A stretch of DNA of 64,000 nucleotides from Agromyces flavus (GCF_900104685.1 NZ_LT629755.1:682001-746000); one strand, 5' to 3'. Numbered from the stretch's first letter, positions 24,569 through 34,273 are shown. The notes: a model not told the origin generated them from the sequence alone. A program made the numbers and translations.

Positions 24569-26000
24569 GCTCGATCAGCAGCACGGATTGCGGCTCGATC
24601 TCGACATCCAGGTCGAGCGATCCGGATTCGGAGACGTGCTCGTGGCGCGCTTCTCCCCGTGGACCATGCAGCGACTGCTCCGTGATCGACACGTCGCAGC
24701 CACTCCACGGAAGGTCGACGAGCGCGATGCGCGCCGACTCGACACCCGTGGACGCGAGCACGTCGCGCTGCGGAGGCAGACGGAGTCCCAGCTCGATCCG
24801 TTCCGAGCCGATCGGGATGCGGAACACGAACTCATCGCTCTCTCTCCGGGCGAGGGCGGACTCCGGCGCCTCGAAGTTCGAGACGAGGATGCGAACCACG
24901 TCGCCGTCACGGCCGGCGAGGGCGGCGAAGCCCGTCTGGTCTCCGCCCGACACCCCGAGCCGCTCACCGGTCATGGCGCGGCCGATCAGCGAGAAGGCCA
25001 CGGCGCGCTCGTCAGGCGACCCATCTCGTCCGTGGACGCCCGCCGGATCGACGAAGCCGTAGTGAGGATCCTTTCCGCTGTCGGCGCGGAAGAAGATGGC
25101 ATAGTCGACGGGCGCGTCCTGCAGGTAGATCATGGATGCCGCTTGGAACGCCGCCTTTTCGGCCGCAGGAGCGTCGTTGGCGGGGATCCCCAGATAGTTC
25201 CAGTAGGACAGCATCAGCTTGGTGTCCGGGAAGCCGGAGGCATCCAGCAGCGCACGCAACTCCGTCGCGAGGAACCGGAAGTCCATGGGGTCGCGTGTGG
25301 CATCGGTGAACCACAGGAACGAGAAGAAATCCAGCGGCAGCTCTCGCTCGTGCACGAACGAGAGAAACCCCTCGCGGTAGTCCGCGTCGGCGTTGAGGGG
25401 GAACGCGAGCGAAGGACCCCCGACGATCAGAGTGTCATCGACCCGCTTGACCGCCGCGCAGAACTCCGCATACATGTCGAAGAACTCCTCGGGTCGCCCG
25501 ACGAAGTGCAGTGGCCCCAGATCGGGTTGGTCCCCGAACTCGAACATGCGGATCGTCTTGACAGGACCGTCCGCCCAGCCTTCGGCGTAGTGGCGCACGA
25601 CGTGTTCGACGACGATGCCGTACTTCGCCAGGTCCAACGCGGGAAGCTTGTTCTGCGGGATGGAGCTCGCGAAGGTGAAGAGGACGTCGGCGCCGACCGA
25701 ATGCACGGCCTCCACCCACGCGTCCGTCGCCGCGAAGTTGTAGCTGGCCGGATCGGCAGGGTCGGCATCCCAGTCGGGGAAGAGGCTCGCGGGATTGTTG
25801 CGGGTGTCGAGTCGAGACACCCAGTCATACGAGCGCACCAGCGTCACGCCGGCATCACGCCACAGCGGCGTCATGTCGGGGTATCCCGGGTGCCCGGGCG
25901 CGGATCCGGGGATTCCGGCCGCGCCCTTGTGCGACTTCCACGCGCGCACATCGCTCGCGTCGACCTCCAGTACGCGCATCTCCTGCTTCGACTTCTGCAT
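24549..26000 (-). CDS. GH39-like TIM-barrel protein lacking both catalytic Glu
   Basis: 483 residues, no signal peptide. The outline resembles GH39 beta-xylosidases: a TIM barrel to about residue 370 and a C-terminal beta-sandwich. The two catalytic positions are changed when aligned by eye. The acid/base motif W-N-E-P appears as GDQPDL (Gln for Glu) and the nucleophile motif T-E-(W/F)-N appears as LSYWNY (Tyr for Glu). A retaining hydrolase mechanism is therefore not expected; it may bind sugar only or use other chemistry. It is the last gene of the minus-strand glycoside operon, nine bases after the flavin monooxygenase. Confidence 0.7.
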   Translation of the reverse strand: MQKSKQEMRVLEVDASDVRAWKSHKGAAGIPGSAPGHPGYPDMTPLWRDAGVTLVRSYDWVSRLDTRNNPASLFPDWDADPADPASYNFAATDAWVEAVHSVGADVLFTFASSIPQNKLPALDLAKYGIVVEHVVRHYAEGWADGPVKTIRMFEFGDQPDLGPLHFVGRPEEFFDMYAEFCAAVKRVDDTLIVGGPSLAFPLNADADYREGFLSFVHERELPLDFFSFLWFTDATRDPMDFRFLATELRALLDASGFPDTKLMLSYWNYLGIPANDAPAAEKAAFQAASMIYLQDAPVDYAIFFRADSGKDPHYGFVDPAGVHGRDGSPDERAVAFSLIGRAMTGERLGVSGGDQTGFAALAGRDGDVVRILVSNFEAPESALARRESDEFVFRIPIGSERIELGLRLPPQRDVLASTGVESARIALVDLPWSGCDVSITEQSLHGPRGEARHEHVSESGSLDLDVEIEPQSVLLIELSLQER

Positions 26001-26009
26001 TCCGACTCC

Positions 26010-27173
26010 TCAGTAGGGCTGCGCCAGCAGCCGATTGGCGTACTCGTTCGCGAGGGGCTCTTCGGTCCTCAGGAACTCCAGGCGCCGTTGCAAGGCTTCC
26101 GGCGACACGGAATCGAACTCCTGGTACATCGTCTCCTGCGACCGCTCGTGCACGGCCCGCACTCGGGGCAGACGTCGTGCCATGAATGACAGCTGCGCAT
26201 CCACGAGCGATTGGTCCTTCGCGAGCTCGTGTGCGAGGACGATGCCGTCCTCGATGCTCATCGCCGCACCCGAGCCCAGATACGGCGTCATGGCGTGTGT
26301 CGCGTCGCCCATGATCATGATGCGCCCGCGGAACCAGGGGTAGGGCACCCAGGTGATCGAGTAGGGCGTGTAGGCGACGGAGGTCGACTCCCGGAGGTGC
26401 TCGAGCGAGTCGGCCATGAAGTCCGAATGGCCCATGAGCGCGCGAGCCCGCTCGTACATGATCTGCCCCATTTTCGACGGGTCGTGACGCGGACGCCCTT
26501 CCTCGGCGACGGTCAGCACCGCGTACATGATCTCGCTGGACAGCGGAGTGAGGACGAGCTTTCCCCCGGCACCCTGGATGAATATGTTGCCCGTCATGCC
26601 CGGCGCGATCGGAAGAGCAGAGCGCCACGCGACGCCGCCCACGGGGGTCGGGTCGTACTGCGCACCGAAGTACTCCCGGCGGATCTGGGAGTTGATCCCG
26701 TCGAATCCGATGACGAGGTCGTACTCCTCTGTCTCGGCGCTGCTCAAGGTGACGGTGACGCGGTCGGCGTCCTGCTGCATGGCGGCGACCGTCGTCCCCA
26801 TGCGGATGACGCAGCCGACCTCGAGCGCCCGAGCTGTCGCGGCATCGAGGAAGTCGAGTCGGGGCATGCTCAGGACTCCGGGCAGGCCCTCCTCGAAGAT
26901 GCCGTACTTCAGGGTGCAGAGATGCCGGCCCTGCGGGTCCACATAGTTCACCCCTGTGGACTCGCTGCCGAACTGCATGCACGCCTCGAGCAGACCGACT
27001 TCGCGTACGGCGCGCAGGCCGTTCCCTCTCAGGCCGAATCCGACACCGGGGACGCTGTTGTCCTCCTTGATCTCGACGACGTCGACTTTCGCTCCGATCT
27101 GCGCGAGCGCGATCGCGGCGACCAACCCGCCGAGTCCGGCTCCCACCACGAGGATCTTGAGTGGCTTTTCCAT
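26010..27173 (-). CDS. FAD-dependent monooxygenase
   Basis: 387 residues from the ATG at 27173, which has GGAAGGGAG upstream; the longer frame is not supported. FAD motifs are Gly11-x-Gly13-x2-Gly16 (VGAGLGGLVAA), GFDGINSQIR and GDATHAMTPYLGSGA. It belongs to the same broad class as the hydroxylase at 6990 but is not closely similar. Its place between glycosidase genes suggests hydroxylation of a phenolic or flavonoid aglycone released by the locus. An FAD enzyme acting on the sugar itself is less likely because there is no GMC or pyranose oxidase signature. Confidence 0.85.
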   Translation of the reverse strand: MEKPLKILVVGAGLGGLVAAIALAQIGAKVDVVEIKEDNSVPGVGFGLRGNGLRAVREVGLLEACMQFGSESTGVNYVDPQGRHLCTLKYGIFEEGLPGVLSMPRLDFLDAATARALEVGCVIRMGTTVAAMQQDADRVTVTLSSAETEEYDLVIGFDGINSQIRREYFGAQYDPTPVGGVAWRSALPIAPGMTGNIFIQGAGGKLVLTPLSSEIMYAVLTVAEEGRPRHDPSKMGQIMYERARALMGHSDFMADSLEHLRESTSVAYTPYSITWVPYPWFRGRIMIMGDATHAMTPYLGSGAAMSIEDGIVLAHELAKDQSLVDAQLSFMARRLPRVRAVHERSQETMYQEFDSVSPEALQRRLEFLRTEEPLANEYANRLLAQPY

Positions 27174-27213
27174 CACTGCTCCCTTCCGAACAAGAATTGC
27201 GTTGAATCGCCGG

Positions 27214-29382
27214 TCATCGGACCCAGAGGTCGACGGGCTGTGTCGCGGCCAAGGTCGCTCCGATATGGAGCCGGAAGCGTCCTGGTTCGACCGCGAACGC
27301 CGGCTGCGCGGCATCCGTCGCCCAGAACCCGAGCTGATCGACGCCGATGTCGAACGAGAAGGTCGCCATCTCTCCCGGCGCGAGCGTGCGGCGCTCGAAC
27401 GCCACGAGTCGGCGGACCGGCGGTGCGACGGTGGCCACGAGGTCTTCGACGTACACCTGCACTACCTCGTCTCCCGTGCGCACCGACGTGTTCGTCACCT
27501 GGACGGACAACGTCGCGGTGTCACCGGCATGCAGGTCGGCGAGCGCGACCTGCTCGGCCGACACGGTCGGCGCGTCATGTGCGAACGCCGCGTAACTCGC
27601 GCCGTGACCGAACGAGAACTGGGGTCCCAGGTCGAGGTCGAGGTACTTCGACGTGTACTTGTCCTGCAGGTTGTCGGGCCCGTGGAGTCCCACGTCGGCC
27701 TCGTCGACGGTGAGGGTGCCGCCCGTCGTAGCCGGGCGTCCCGTGTTCTCGTGGGCGTAGTGGATGGGGATCTCCCCTACCGATCGCGGCCACGACATCG
27801 GCAGACGCCCCGCGGGGTCTTCGTCGCCGAGCAGCACGTCGACGATCCCGGCGGGCGCCTCGGTCCCACCGTGCCACGCGGCGAGCACCGCAGGCGCGTG
27901 GTCGATCCAGTCCGCCACGACGAGAGGACGGCCCGACTCGAGCACGACGACGAACGGCGTGCCGGTGCCGGCAACGGCCCGGATGAGCTCCTCCTGCCGG
28001 CCCGGCAGGCGGAGATCACTGCGCGACGCCGCCTCGCCGGAGAGCGCACTCGGCTCGCCCGCGCAGATCACCACGACGTCGGCTGATCGGGCGGCGCCGA
28101 TGACGGCGGAGATGCCAGACGCGTCGTCGGAGAGGAAGTCCACGCCGGGGACGACCTCGAGCACGGCATCGGGCAGGCGCACGCGCAGCTCATCGGCGAT
28201 CGTGCCCGCTCGGGCGCCGAAGTGCTGCGTCCACGCGCCGAGGTGGTCGGTGGAGTCGGCGTAGGGACCGGTCAGGAGCACGCGCCGCGGGGAGGCGAGG
28301 GGGAGCGTCCCGTCGTTGCGCAGCAGGACGCACGCGCGCGCGGCGGAGCGGCGCACGAGCCGCCGACCGTCTGCGGTCGGCTCGGTGATCTCGGCGTCTT
28401 CGTCGACGTAGGGATCGTCGAACAGTCCGAGACGCTCCTTGAGTGACAGGACTCGGGTGACAGCGTCGTCGAGCCGGGCGCCGTCGATCAGGGAGAGTTC
28501 TGCGTCGGAGAGGTCTGCGGGCGCGCCGCCCATCTCGACGTCGAGGCCCGCCTCGTAGGCGAGTCGCACGGCGTCAGCCTCGTCCGCGGCGACGCGATGC
28601 GGAATGAGGTTGCGCACTCCTTCGGCATCGCCCACGACGACGCCGTGGAAGCCCCATTCCTCCTTGAGCACACCCGTCAGCAGGCGCCGATTGACGTGCA
28701 TCGGGACGCCGGCAACCGTGTTGAAGGCCGCCATGACGGCGGCGGCTCCCTCGTCGACGACGGCGCGGAAGGGCTCGAGATAGACGTTGCGCATTCGGTG
28801 CTCGGACACGTCCACGGTGTTGTAGTCCCGACCCCCCTCGGGCTGGCCGTAGGCGACGAAGTGCTTCGCCGTCGCGGCGATCGCGTCCGGAGCGGAGAGG
28901 TCGGTTCCCTGATAGCCGCGCACCATCGCACGCCCCATGACCGACGTCAGGTGCACGTCCTCGCCGAAGCCTTCGACGACTCGTCCCCAGCGAGGATCCC
29001 GCGATACGTCGAGCATGGGGGAGAAGGTCCAGTTCACGCCGCCCGATCGGGCCTCTGCGGCGGCGAGCCGAGCGAGGTCCCCGACGAGCTCGGGGTCGAA
29101 GCTCCCCGCCTGGGCCAACGGCACCGGTCCGATCGTGCGCTGCCCGTGGATGACGTCGAGACCGACCAGCAGGGGGATGCCGAGCCGGGTTTCCTCGACG
29201 GCGACGCGCTGCAGGGCGTTCGTCGCGGCGGCCGACCGTGGCCAGAACACCGAGCCGACGCCGTCGCGGACCAGTCGTGCCGCGTCCTCGAGCGCCGGCC
29301 GGAAGACGATCTGAAGTTGGCCGAGTTTCTCGGCCGAGGTCAGCTCGTCGAGCAGGGCACGGACCCGGTCGCTCGGCTGCAT
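27214..29382 (-). CDS. glycoside hydrolase family 3 beta-glucosidase-like
   Basis: 722 residues without a signal peptide. Order: TIM barrel, alpha/beta sandwich, then a fibronectin-III-like C-terminal domain (about 590-715, GDEVVQVYVEDL). The nucleophile is Asp252 in GVVVGDAEGV; KHF and GEDVH are also typical. BglX-like enzymes remove terminal beta-glucosyl or beta-xylosyl residues. It probably trims O-glucosides from imported glycosides in the cytoplasm. It lies between the solute-binding-protein gene and the monooxygenase in one minus-strand operon. Confidence 0.92.
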   Translation of the reverse strand: MQPSDRVRALLDELTSAEKLGQLQIVFRPALEDAARLVRDGVGSVFWPRSAAATNALQRVAVEETRLGIPLLVGLDVIHGQRTIGPVPLAQAGSFDPELVGDLARLAAAEARSGGVNWTFSPMLDVSRDPRWGRVVEGFGEDVHLTSVMGRAMVRGYQGTDLSAPDAIAATAKHFVAYGQPEGGRDYNTVDVSEHRMRNVYLEPFRAVVDEGAAAVMAAFNTVAGVPMHVNRRLLTGVLKEEWGFHGVVVGDAEGVRNLIPHRVAADEADAVRLAYEAGLDVEMGGAPADLSDAELSLIDGARLDDAVTRVLSLKERLGLFDDPYVDEDAEITEPTADGRRLVRRSAARACVLLRNDGTLPLASPRRVLLTGPYADSTDHLGAWTQHFGARAGTIADELRVRLPDAVLEVVPGVDFLSDDASGISAVIGAARSADVVVICAGEPSALSGEAASRSDLRLPGRQEELIRAVAGTGTPFVVVLESGRPLVVADWIDHAPAVLAAWHGGTEAPAGIVDVLLGDEDPAGRLPMSWPRSVGEIPIHYAHENTGRPATTGGTLTVDEADVGLHGPDNLQDKYTSKYLDLDLGPQFSFGHGASYAAFAHDAPTVSAEQVALADLHAGDTATLSVQVTNTSVRTGDEVVQVYVEDLVATVAPPVRRLVAFERRTLAPGEMATFSFDIGVDQLGFWATDAAQPAFAVEPGRFRLHIGATLAATQPVDLWVR

Positions 29383-29412
29383 CGGAACTCCTTCATGGAT
29401 CAGGGCGGAACG

Positions 29413-29453
29413 CGGATCGCCGTCCGGGGTGCGAAGCCCCGGACGGCGATCCG
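29413..29453 (-). other. perfect 17-bp intergenic hairpin after the binding-protein gene
   Basis: The arms 29413-29429 and 29437-29453 are perfectly complementary, with a 7-base loop and very GC-rich stem. It lies between the solute-binding-protein stop (29500) and the GH3 start (29382) on the minus strand. No T-run follows. Hairpins at this place in sugar ABC operons protect the binding-protein part of the mRNA or cause partial termination, giving more binding protein than enzyme. Confidence 0.6.
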
Positions 29454-29499
29454 GTCGGTGCGATCAGGCGTGGTGATCAGGAGGCAGTACGACGCCGGA

Positions 29500-30810
29500 T
29501 CAACCCCAGGCGGCGTCCATCTCCTCGAGCACCTGGTCGACGGTCTTCTGGCCGGTCAGGAGGCCCTGGACGCCGACGCCGAGGGCGTCGTACACGGCCG
29601 GGTTCGGCCACTCGGCGTTCGGAAGGCCCGCGTAGGCGCCCGACTCGAGCAGCTCGGCGATCGGCTGGTAGACGGGGAGCAGCGTGTCGGCACTGATGCC
29701 GGAGATGGGCACGGCGCCGAAGAGGTCCGCGAAGGTCTTCGCCTGCTCGGGCTCGGCGGCCCAGTCGAGGAACTGCTGCACCGCGGCCTTGGCGCCGTCC
29801 TCGGCGGCCGCGTTGATGCCCCACGCGTAGTTCGCCGAGGCGAGCGCGAAGGCGTCCTGTCCGTCAGCGGGCGGGAAGGCCTGGACGTCGGTCTCGAGGC
29901 CCGCGCCCGCGTTGATCGACGTCGCCGCCGAGCCCGGAACCGGTGCGCTGAGCGCCGAACCGCCACCGAGGCCGTTGGTGATGGAGTCGAACGTTCCACC
30001 CGCGGCGCCGTCCTGGTAGCAGCCCTCCTCGTTCATCGTGATGATGTCCTCGAGCGTCTGCTTCCAACCGTCGCTGTCCGCGAACGTCACGTCGCCGTCG
30101 GCGCGCTGCTGGTTCCAGTCGGGCGTCTCGGCGTAGACGCGCGTCGCCGAGACGATCTGGGCGAGGAGGCCCGTGTTGAACGGCACGCCACCCGCGATCA
30201 CGGCGAAGGACTTGCCGCCGTCCCGGGCCGTCTTGCAGGCCTCGAGCAGGTCGTCGAACGACGACGGGAACTCGTCCACGCCGACCTCCTCGCCCGCAGC
30301 CGGGTTGTAGACGAAGCCGGAGACCGAGAGCGAGGTCGGCTGCGCGTAGATCTTGCCGTCCACCTCGTACATCGACTCGGTGCCCTCGGGGATGACGTCG
30401 GCGGAGGTCTCGTCGACCGGCTCGAGGAAGCCCGCCTCGGCGAGCGAGATGACCGAGATGGGCTGGCCGGTGCCCGGCGCCAGGATCATGGCGTCGGCCG
30501 CGTTGCCGGCCTGGAGCTGCGTCGTGAGCTGCGTGTTGTACGCCTCCGACGGGTAGGGGATCACCTCGACGTCGACGCCGGTCTCCTCGGAGTACTGCGT
30601 GATGAGCTCCTGGTACGCCACGTCCTGGTCGTTGGCTTGGGCGACCATGACCGAGAAGCTGTCGGCCGCCGCGGAGTCGCCTCCTGAGTCGCCGCCGTCA
30701 TCGCCACCGCCGGCGGCGCAGCCGGAGAGGATCAGGGCGCCGGCGACCGGCGCCACGAGGAGCGACCATCGCAGTGGCATGGTCGCGGGGTGCTGTGCGT
30801 GCTGAGGCAT
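29500..30810 (-). CDS. ABC sugar-transporter solute-binding lipoprotein
   Basis: 436 residues from the ATG at 30810 with AGGAAAGGG upstream. The signal peptide is followed by the lipobox LSGC, with Cys31 as lipidation site, then a Gly/Asp/Ser-rich linker. The remainder is an extracellular solute-binding protein of the carbohydrate type (YSEETGVDVEVIPYPSEAY, later MNEEGCY). It would capture an oligosaccharide or glycoside outside the cell for the permeases at 34352 and 35320, which lie across the GH106 gene on the other strand. No ATPase gene is present; actinobacterial sugar ABC systems usually share one (MsiK). Confidence 0.9.
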   Translation of the reverse strand: MPQHAQHPATMPLRWSLLVAPVAGALILSGCAAGGGDDGGDSGGDSAAADSFSVMVAQANDQDVAYQELITQYSEETGVDVEVIPYPSEAYNTQLTTQLQAGNAADAMILAPGTGQPISVISLAEAGFLEPVDETSADVIPEGTESMYEVDGKIYAQPTSLSVSGFVYNPAAGEEVGVDEFPSSFDDLLEACKTARDGGKSFAVIAGGVPFNTGLLAQIVSATRVYAETPDWNQQRADGDVTFADSDGWKQTLEDIITMNEEGCYQDGAAGGTFDSITNGLGGGSALSAPVPGSAATSINAGAGLETDVQAFPPADGQDAFALASANYAWGINAAAEDGAKAAVQQFLDWAAEPEQAKTFADLFGAVPISGISADTLLPVYQPIAELLESGAYAGLPNAEWPNPAVYDALGVGVQGLLTGQKTVDQVLEEMDAAWG

Positions 30811-30941
30811 TTCGGCCCTTTCCTGACGTCGTTGTCGCCAGCCTGGGTGCTGGCGCGGCTCTGCGGCCGCAGGTTCAGCCTGACACACATCCGCCCGATT
30901 CTGACATTAGTAGTGGTTATGCGGCACAATAGTCCCGCTGA
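30811..30941 (-). promoter_or_regulatory. upstream region of the binding-protein gene
   Basis: 131 bases between the GH106 stop and the lipoprotein start. An AT-rich patch at about 30897-30926 includes ATTCTGACATTAG (30896-30908). This resembles ATTCAGACATTAG in the promoter at 38591-38619, and ATTCTGACA occurs again just upstream of the ROK gene (13982-13990). A promoter is expected here but I cannot place its boxes with confidence. Confidence 0.3.
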
Positions 30942-33900
30942 TCACGCGATCCGCTCGATCGGAACGGCGGCGTGGGCGATCAGCGTCACCGGCCCGCCGA
31001 GCCCGGCTGGAAGCGGCGAAGCGGTCGGCTCGAAGACGCGCGTCAGCGGTTCGAGCAGGTCGCCGCTCGGCGCACCAGCTTCCCCTATGAGCCGGTTGCG
31101 CCAGGGCGTCGCCACCTCGACCTCGATGGTGTTCCGGCCGGGCCGCAGCGCCGCGGTCACGTCGACGTGGAACGGGGCCGTCCACGCGATGCCGCACTCC
31201 ACGTCGTTCAGCGTCACGCGGGCGATGTCGTGCACCGACCCGAGGTCGAGCTCGACTCGGTGCGCATCCAGTTGCGCGGGTTCGAGCTCGACGTCGAGGC
31301 GGTAGGTGCCGATTCCCGAGAAAGCGCGCGCGTGATCGTCGAGTTCGGTCCACCGCCGCGGCCGGGGCGAGACCGAGGCCTCGAAGCCGTCCGGCAGGCT
31401 GAGCGTCCACGTCCCCTCGAGCGGCATCCTCACGATGCGCTCCGCTCCAGGCGCCCGAGGCGGCGTGTCCGACTCGAGCACGAAGATCGACCCGAACGGA
31501 GGAAGGGACACCGTGTACGCCATGCGGCCCTCCGGCGTGTGGGTCGCGACAGCCGGCTCCAGCGCCAGCGTCCGCACGGCGACCGGATCCCACGCCACGA
31601 GCGGAGGAGCGTTGCGATCGGTCGTCAGGCGCAGCTCGACCGATGCCTCGGCCGGGTTCGCGAGGAACGTCACCCGACGACCGTCGATGATCCGCCCGAT
31701 CCGCCGCACCGGCGGGCCGTCCACCGACAGCGCCGGCCGCAGGCCGAGTCCCGTGAGGGCCGCGGCGAGGTTCGGGGTGGCGACGACGCGTCCTCGCGCC
31801 CGGCCCGCGCTCCAGACCCGGTCGCAGGCGGCTCGGAAGGCATCCGCGTCGTCGGCGAGGGACGGCGACGCCACGGGGCGGTTCCCGATGAGCGTGGCGC
31901 CGGCGTCGAGCATGCGCTCGATGGCGAGCAGCGTCGGCAGCGTCATGCGCTCGCTCGACCCGCCGAGGTACAGGGCGCGGTACGTCGCGCCGTCGGCTTC
32001 GATCGACCCGTCGACCACCCGGAGCACGTCGCGCACGGCGCCGGCGCCGACGTAGTCGAAGTCGAACCCCGAGGGCACCGCCGTGTCGAGGGCATGCTCG
32101 AAGAGGCCCGTGACCGGCGCCTCCTCGCCGACGAACACGGCGACGTCGACGTCGGCCCGGCCCATCGCAAGGAGCGCCGAGCATCGCGCCAGGTAGTCGA
32201 TCCACGGACCGGCCATCGACGCCCACGTCTCGTTCACGGTGAACGCCTGTCCGAGGAAGGGTGCCAGGGCGATGCCCGGCGGAGGTGCCGCGAGCGGCTG
32301 GTGCGGCGAGGTGTGGATGCAGAAGCGCGTCACGCCGAGCGAGAGCTGCAGGTCGGCGACGTGCTTGAGGTTCTGCGGCGTCCACGACCAGGGCTGGTCG
32401 AACGAGCTGAACGCTTCGGCGCCGACGTGTTTCCGGCCGTGCACATGCGCGACCGAGGCAGCGCCCTTGACGTCGGCGACATAGGTCGGACGCGGCCCGT
32501 CGGCCGGATCGAAGGTCCACATCGCGCCCATCGGCACGTCGGCGTGCGCGCGCATCGCGAGATCGTCGCCGAGCTGGGGTCTCCCGTCCTCGAGGGCCTC
32601 GGCGTAGTAGGCCATGCCTCGGCGATGCGCCTCCTCAGCCAGCGTCCCGTAGTACTCGCCGGCGAGCAGTTCGGCGAGGGTTCGGCGGTAGTCGTACAGG
32701 AACCGATCCGACCCCTCAGCGCTCCCGACGAGGTAGCCGGCCAGCGTCGGCAGGAACGCGGTCGGGTCGTAGCCGCGCAGGCGCGCGACGTGCTCGTGGA
32801 TGCGCTCGGTCCAGTTCTGCGGGCCGGCCTCGATGCTGTCGCTGAGCAGCGCCGTGAAGCCCGGCGAGGCGGATGGCGCTCCCGCACCCTCGACCCCGAA
32901 GCGCCGCAGGTGCGTGGCGAGGTACCGGCGCACGCGCTCGCCGTCGAGCTTGTCGACCTCCAGTCCGGTCGAGTCCGCGGGCGCGGGCCCGTTGGTCTGT
33001 CCCGTGAGCGAGGCGCCCAGCCGCAGGATCGTCCAGCGCCCGGGCGGCGCATCCCACCGGAGGACGCTTTCGTGCACGTGTCCGGTGACGTCGACGACCG
33101 TGGCGGGATCCACGACGCCCGAGTCTGGGCCCGCATCGGCGGGCGTGGGCACCGCGAAGTAGTCCGCCACGACACCGAATCCGGCCTTGGCCTCCCCGAC
33201 GTGCACGCGCCCGCCGGTGTGGAGCGCGAACTCCGAGATCGCGAACGCATCGGATTTCCGGAGCACGGGCGGCATCCGCACGCCATCCGCCAGAGGCGGA
33301 AGCGCATCCGCGGCGCTCGCCGCGGAGAGCACCAGGCGGAAGCGCCGTGCGGTCACCGCCGGGAAGCTCGCGGTGCGTGCGGGGATCGCCGACGCCGGAA
33401 GCTCTGCGACATCCCGGTACGCCGCGCCGTCGTCGCTCGCCTGCAGCACCGCCGTAGGCGGCGGTGCCGCCCCGAACCCGCGCGGACCCGGCAGCCCGAC
33501 CGCGACGGAGCGCACTGTCACCGGCTGGTCGAACTCGTGCTCGATCCATGCCGACGACCAGCCGTCCGGGTCGCGCGGCAGCGTGAGCGACGGACCGAAC
33601 AGGCCGTCGGTCAGCGACGTGACGTCGCCGACAGGCGCCGAGGCGTGGACCCGTGTCGGAGCGAGGGGCTCGTGCCCCGCGTTCGCCGGAAAAGCGAGCA
33701 CCCGCCAGTCCGTCGCCCAGCGCGAGTCGGATGCCGCGCCCCACCGGGGGCTGTCCTGGTACGGCCCTGCGACCGCCGGCAGGTCCGGCAGCTCGACGAC
33801 GACCGGTTCCGTCCCCGAGCCGGTGACCGCGACCTCGGCCCACACGACCTTCTTCATCGCGTCGTCGGGCTCGACCCACGGTCCACCCGAGGCGCTCCAT

Positions 33901-34196
33901 CCCGACGACGTCGCGACGGCCAGTTCCATGCCGAGCTCCGCCGCGACGCGCTCGGCGGTGTCGACCGCTTCCAGCCACTCCGGGCTGCCCGGCCGAACGG
34001 GCTGGGGCATCACGAGCGGTCCGCCCATCCCGCCGTCGAAGAGTTGCGCGCCGCGCACGCCCACCGCGTGCAGCCAGCGGAGGTCGCGCTCGACGCCGAC
34101 CGGGTCGACGTTCCCGTCCATCCAGTGCCACCACGCGCGGGGCCGTGACTCGTCGGGCGGGTCGACGAAGGCGTTCCACAGGCGGTCGGAGCTCAT
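30942..34196 (-). CDS. glycoside hydrolase family 106-like alpha-L-rhamnosidase
   Basis: 1084 residues from the ATG at 34196 with GGAAGGA upstream. The N-terminus RPRAWWHWMDGNV and the following GVRGAQLFDGGMGG are the usual opening of GH106 proteins. A carbohydrate-binding-like sandwich is inserted at about 200-330, the catalytic TIM barrel includes AYYAEALEDGRPQLG and SLGVTRFCIHTSPHQP, and a C-terminal beta-sandwich ends the protein (about 930-1080). No signal peptide is seen, so it is cytoplasmic. Flavonoid rhamnosides are common substrates of the family. It is divergent from the ABC permease operon. Confidence 0.85.
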   Translation of the reverse strand: MSSDRLWNAFVDPPDESRPRAWWHWMDGNVDPVGVERDLRWLHAVGVRGAQLFDGGMGGPLVMPQPVRPGSPEWLEAVDTAERVAAELGMELAVATSSGWSASGGPWVEPDDAMKKVVWAEVAVTGSGTEPVVVELPDLPAVAGPYQDSPRWGAASDSRWATDWRVLAFPANAGHEPLAPTRVHASAPVGDVTSLTDGLFGPSLTLPRDPDGWSSAWIEHEFDQPVTVRSVAVGLPGPRGFGAAPPPTAVLQASDDGAAYRDVAELPASAIPARTASFPAVTARRFRLVLSAASAADALPPLADGVRMPPVLRKSDAFAISEFALHTGGRVHVGEAKAGFGVVADYFAVPTPADAGPDSGVVDPATVVDVTGHVHESVLRWDAPPGRWTILRLGASLTGQTNGPAPADSTGLEVDKLDGERVRRYLATHLRRFGVEGAGAPSASPGFTALLSDSIEAGPQNWTERIHEHVARLRGYDPTAFLPTLAGYLVGSAEGSDRFLYDYRRTLAELLAGEYYGTLAEEAHRRGMAYYAEALEDGRPQLGDDLAMRAHADVPMGAMWTFDPADGPRPTYVADVKGAASVAHVHGRKHVGAEAFSSFDQPWSWTPQNLKHVADLQLSLGVTRFCIHTSPHQPLAAPPPGIALAPFLGQAFTVNETWASMAGPWIDYLARCSALLAMGRADVDVAVFVGEEAPVTGLFEHALDTAVPSGFDFDYVGAGAVRDVLRVVDGSIEADGATYRALYLGGSSERMTLPTLLAIERMLDAGATLIGNRPVASPSLADDADAFRAACDRVWSAGRARGRVVATPNLAAALTGLGLRPALSVDGPPVRRIGRIIDGRRVTFLANPAEASVELRLTTDRNAPPLVAWDPVAVRTLALEPAVATHTPEGRMAYTVSLPPFGSIFVLESDTPPRAPGAERIVRMPLEGTWTLSLPDGFEASVSPRPRRWTELDDHARAFSGIGTYRLDVELEPAQLDAHRVELDLGSVHDIARVTLNDVECGIAWTAPFHVDVTAALRPGRNTIEVEVATPWRNRLIGEAGAPSGDLLEPLTRVFEPTASPLPAGLGGPVTLIAHAAVPIERIA

Positions 34197-34242
34197 GGCT
34201 CTGAATCCTTCCATCCGCCCCGCTCGGCCGGTCGCGTCGCGC

Positions 34243-34273
34243 ACTTATATGCCATATCGCGATAACTAATGTG
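34243..34273. promoter_or_regulatory. divergent promoter region with TATCGCGATA palindrome
   Basis: An AT-rich island in the 155-base gap between GH106 (minus) and the permease operon (plus). It holds the perfect palindrome TATCGCGATA (34255-34264). TATAAG on the minus strand (34248-34243) could be the -10 of GH106, and TAACTA or TAATGT on the plus strand (34263-34273) the -10 of the permeases. A central CG palindrome fits a LacI- or ROK-type site. Confidence 0.4.

Noticed and set aside
29413..29453. The hairpin as a full rho-independent terminator
   Set aside because: There is no T-run on the minus strand after the stem, and the GH3 gene follows in the same direction.
30972..34148. A 1058-codon plus-strand frame opposite the GH106 gene
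   Set aside because: No recognisable domain, extreme Arg content, and the minus strand encodes a complete GH106 protein with its own ribosome binding site.
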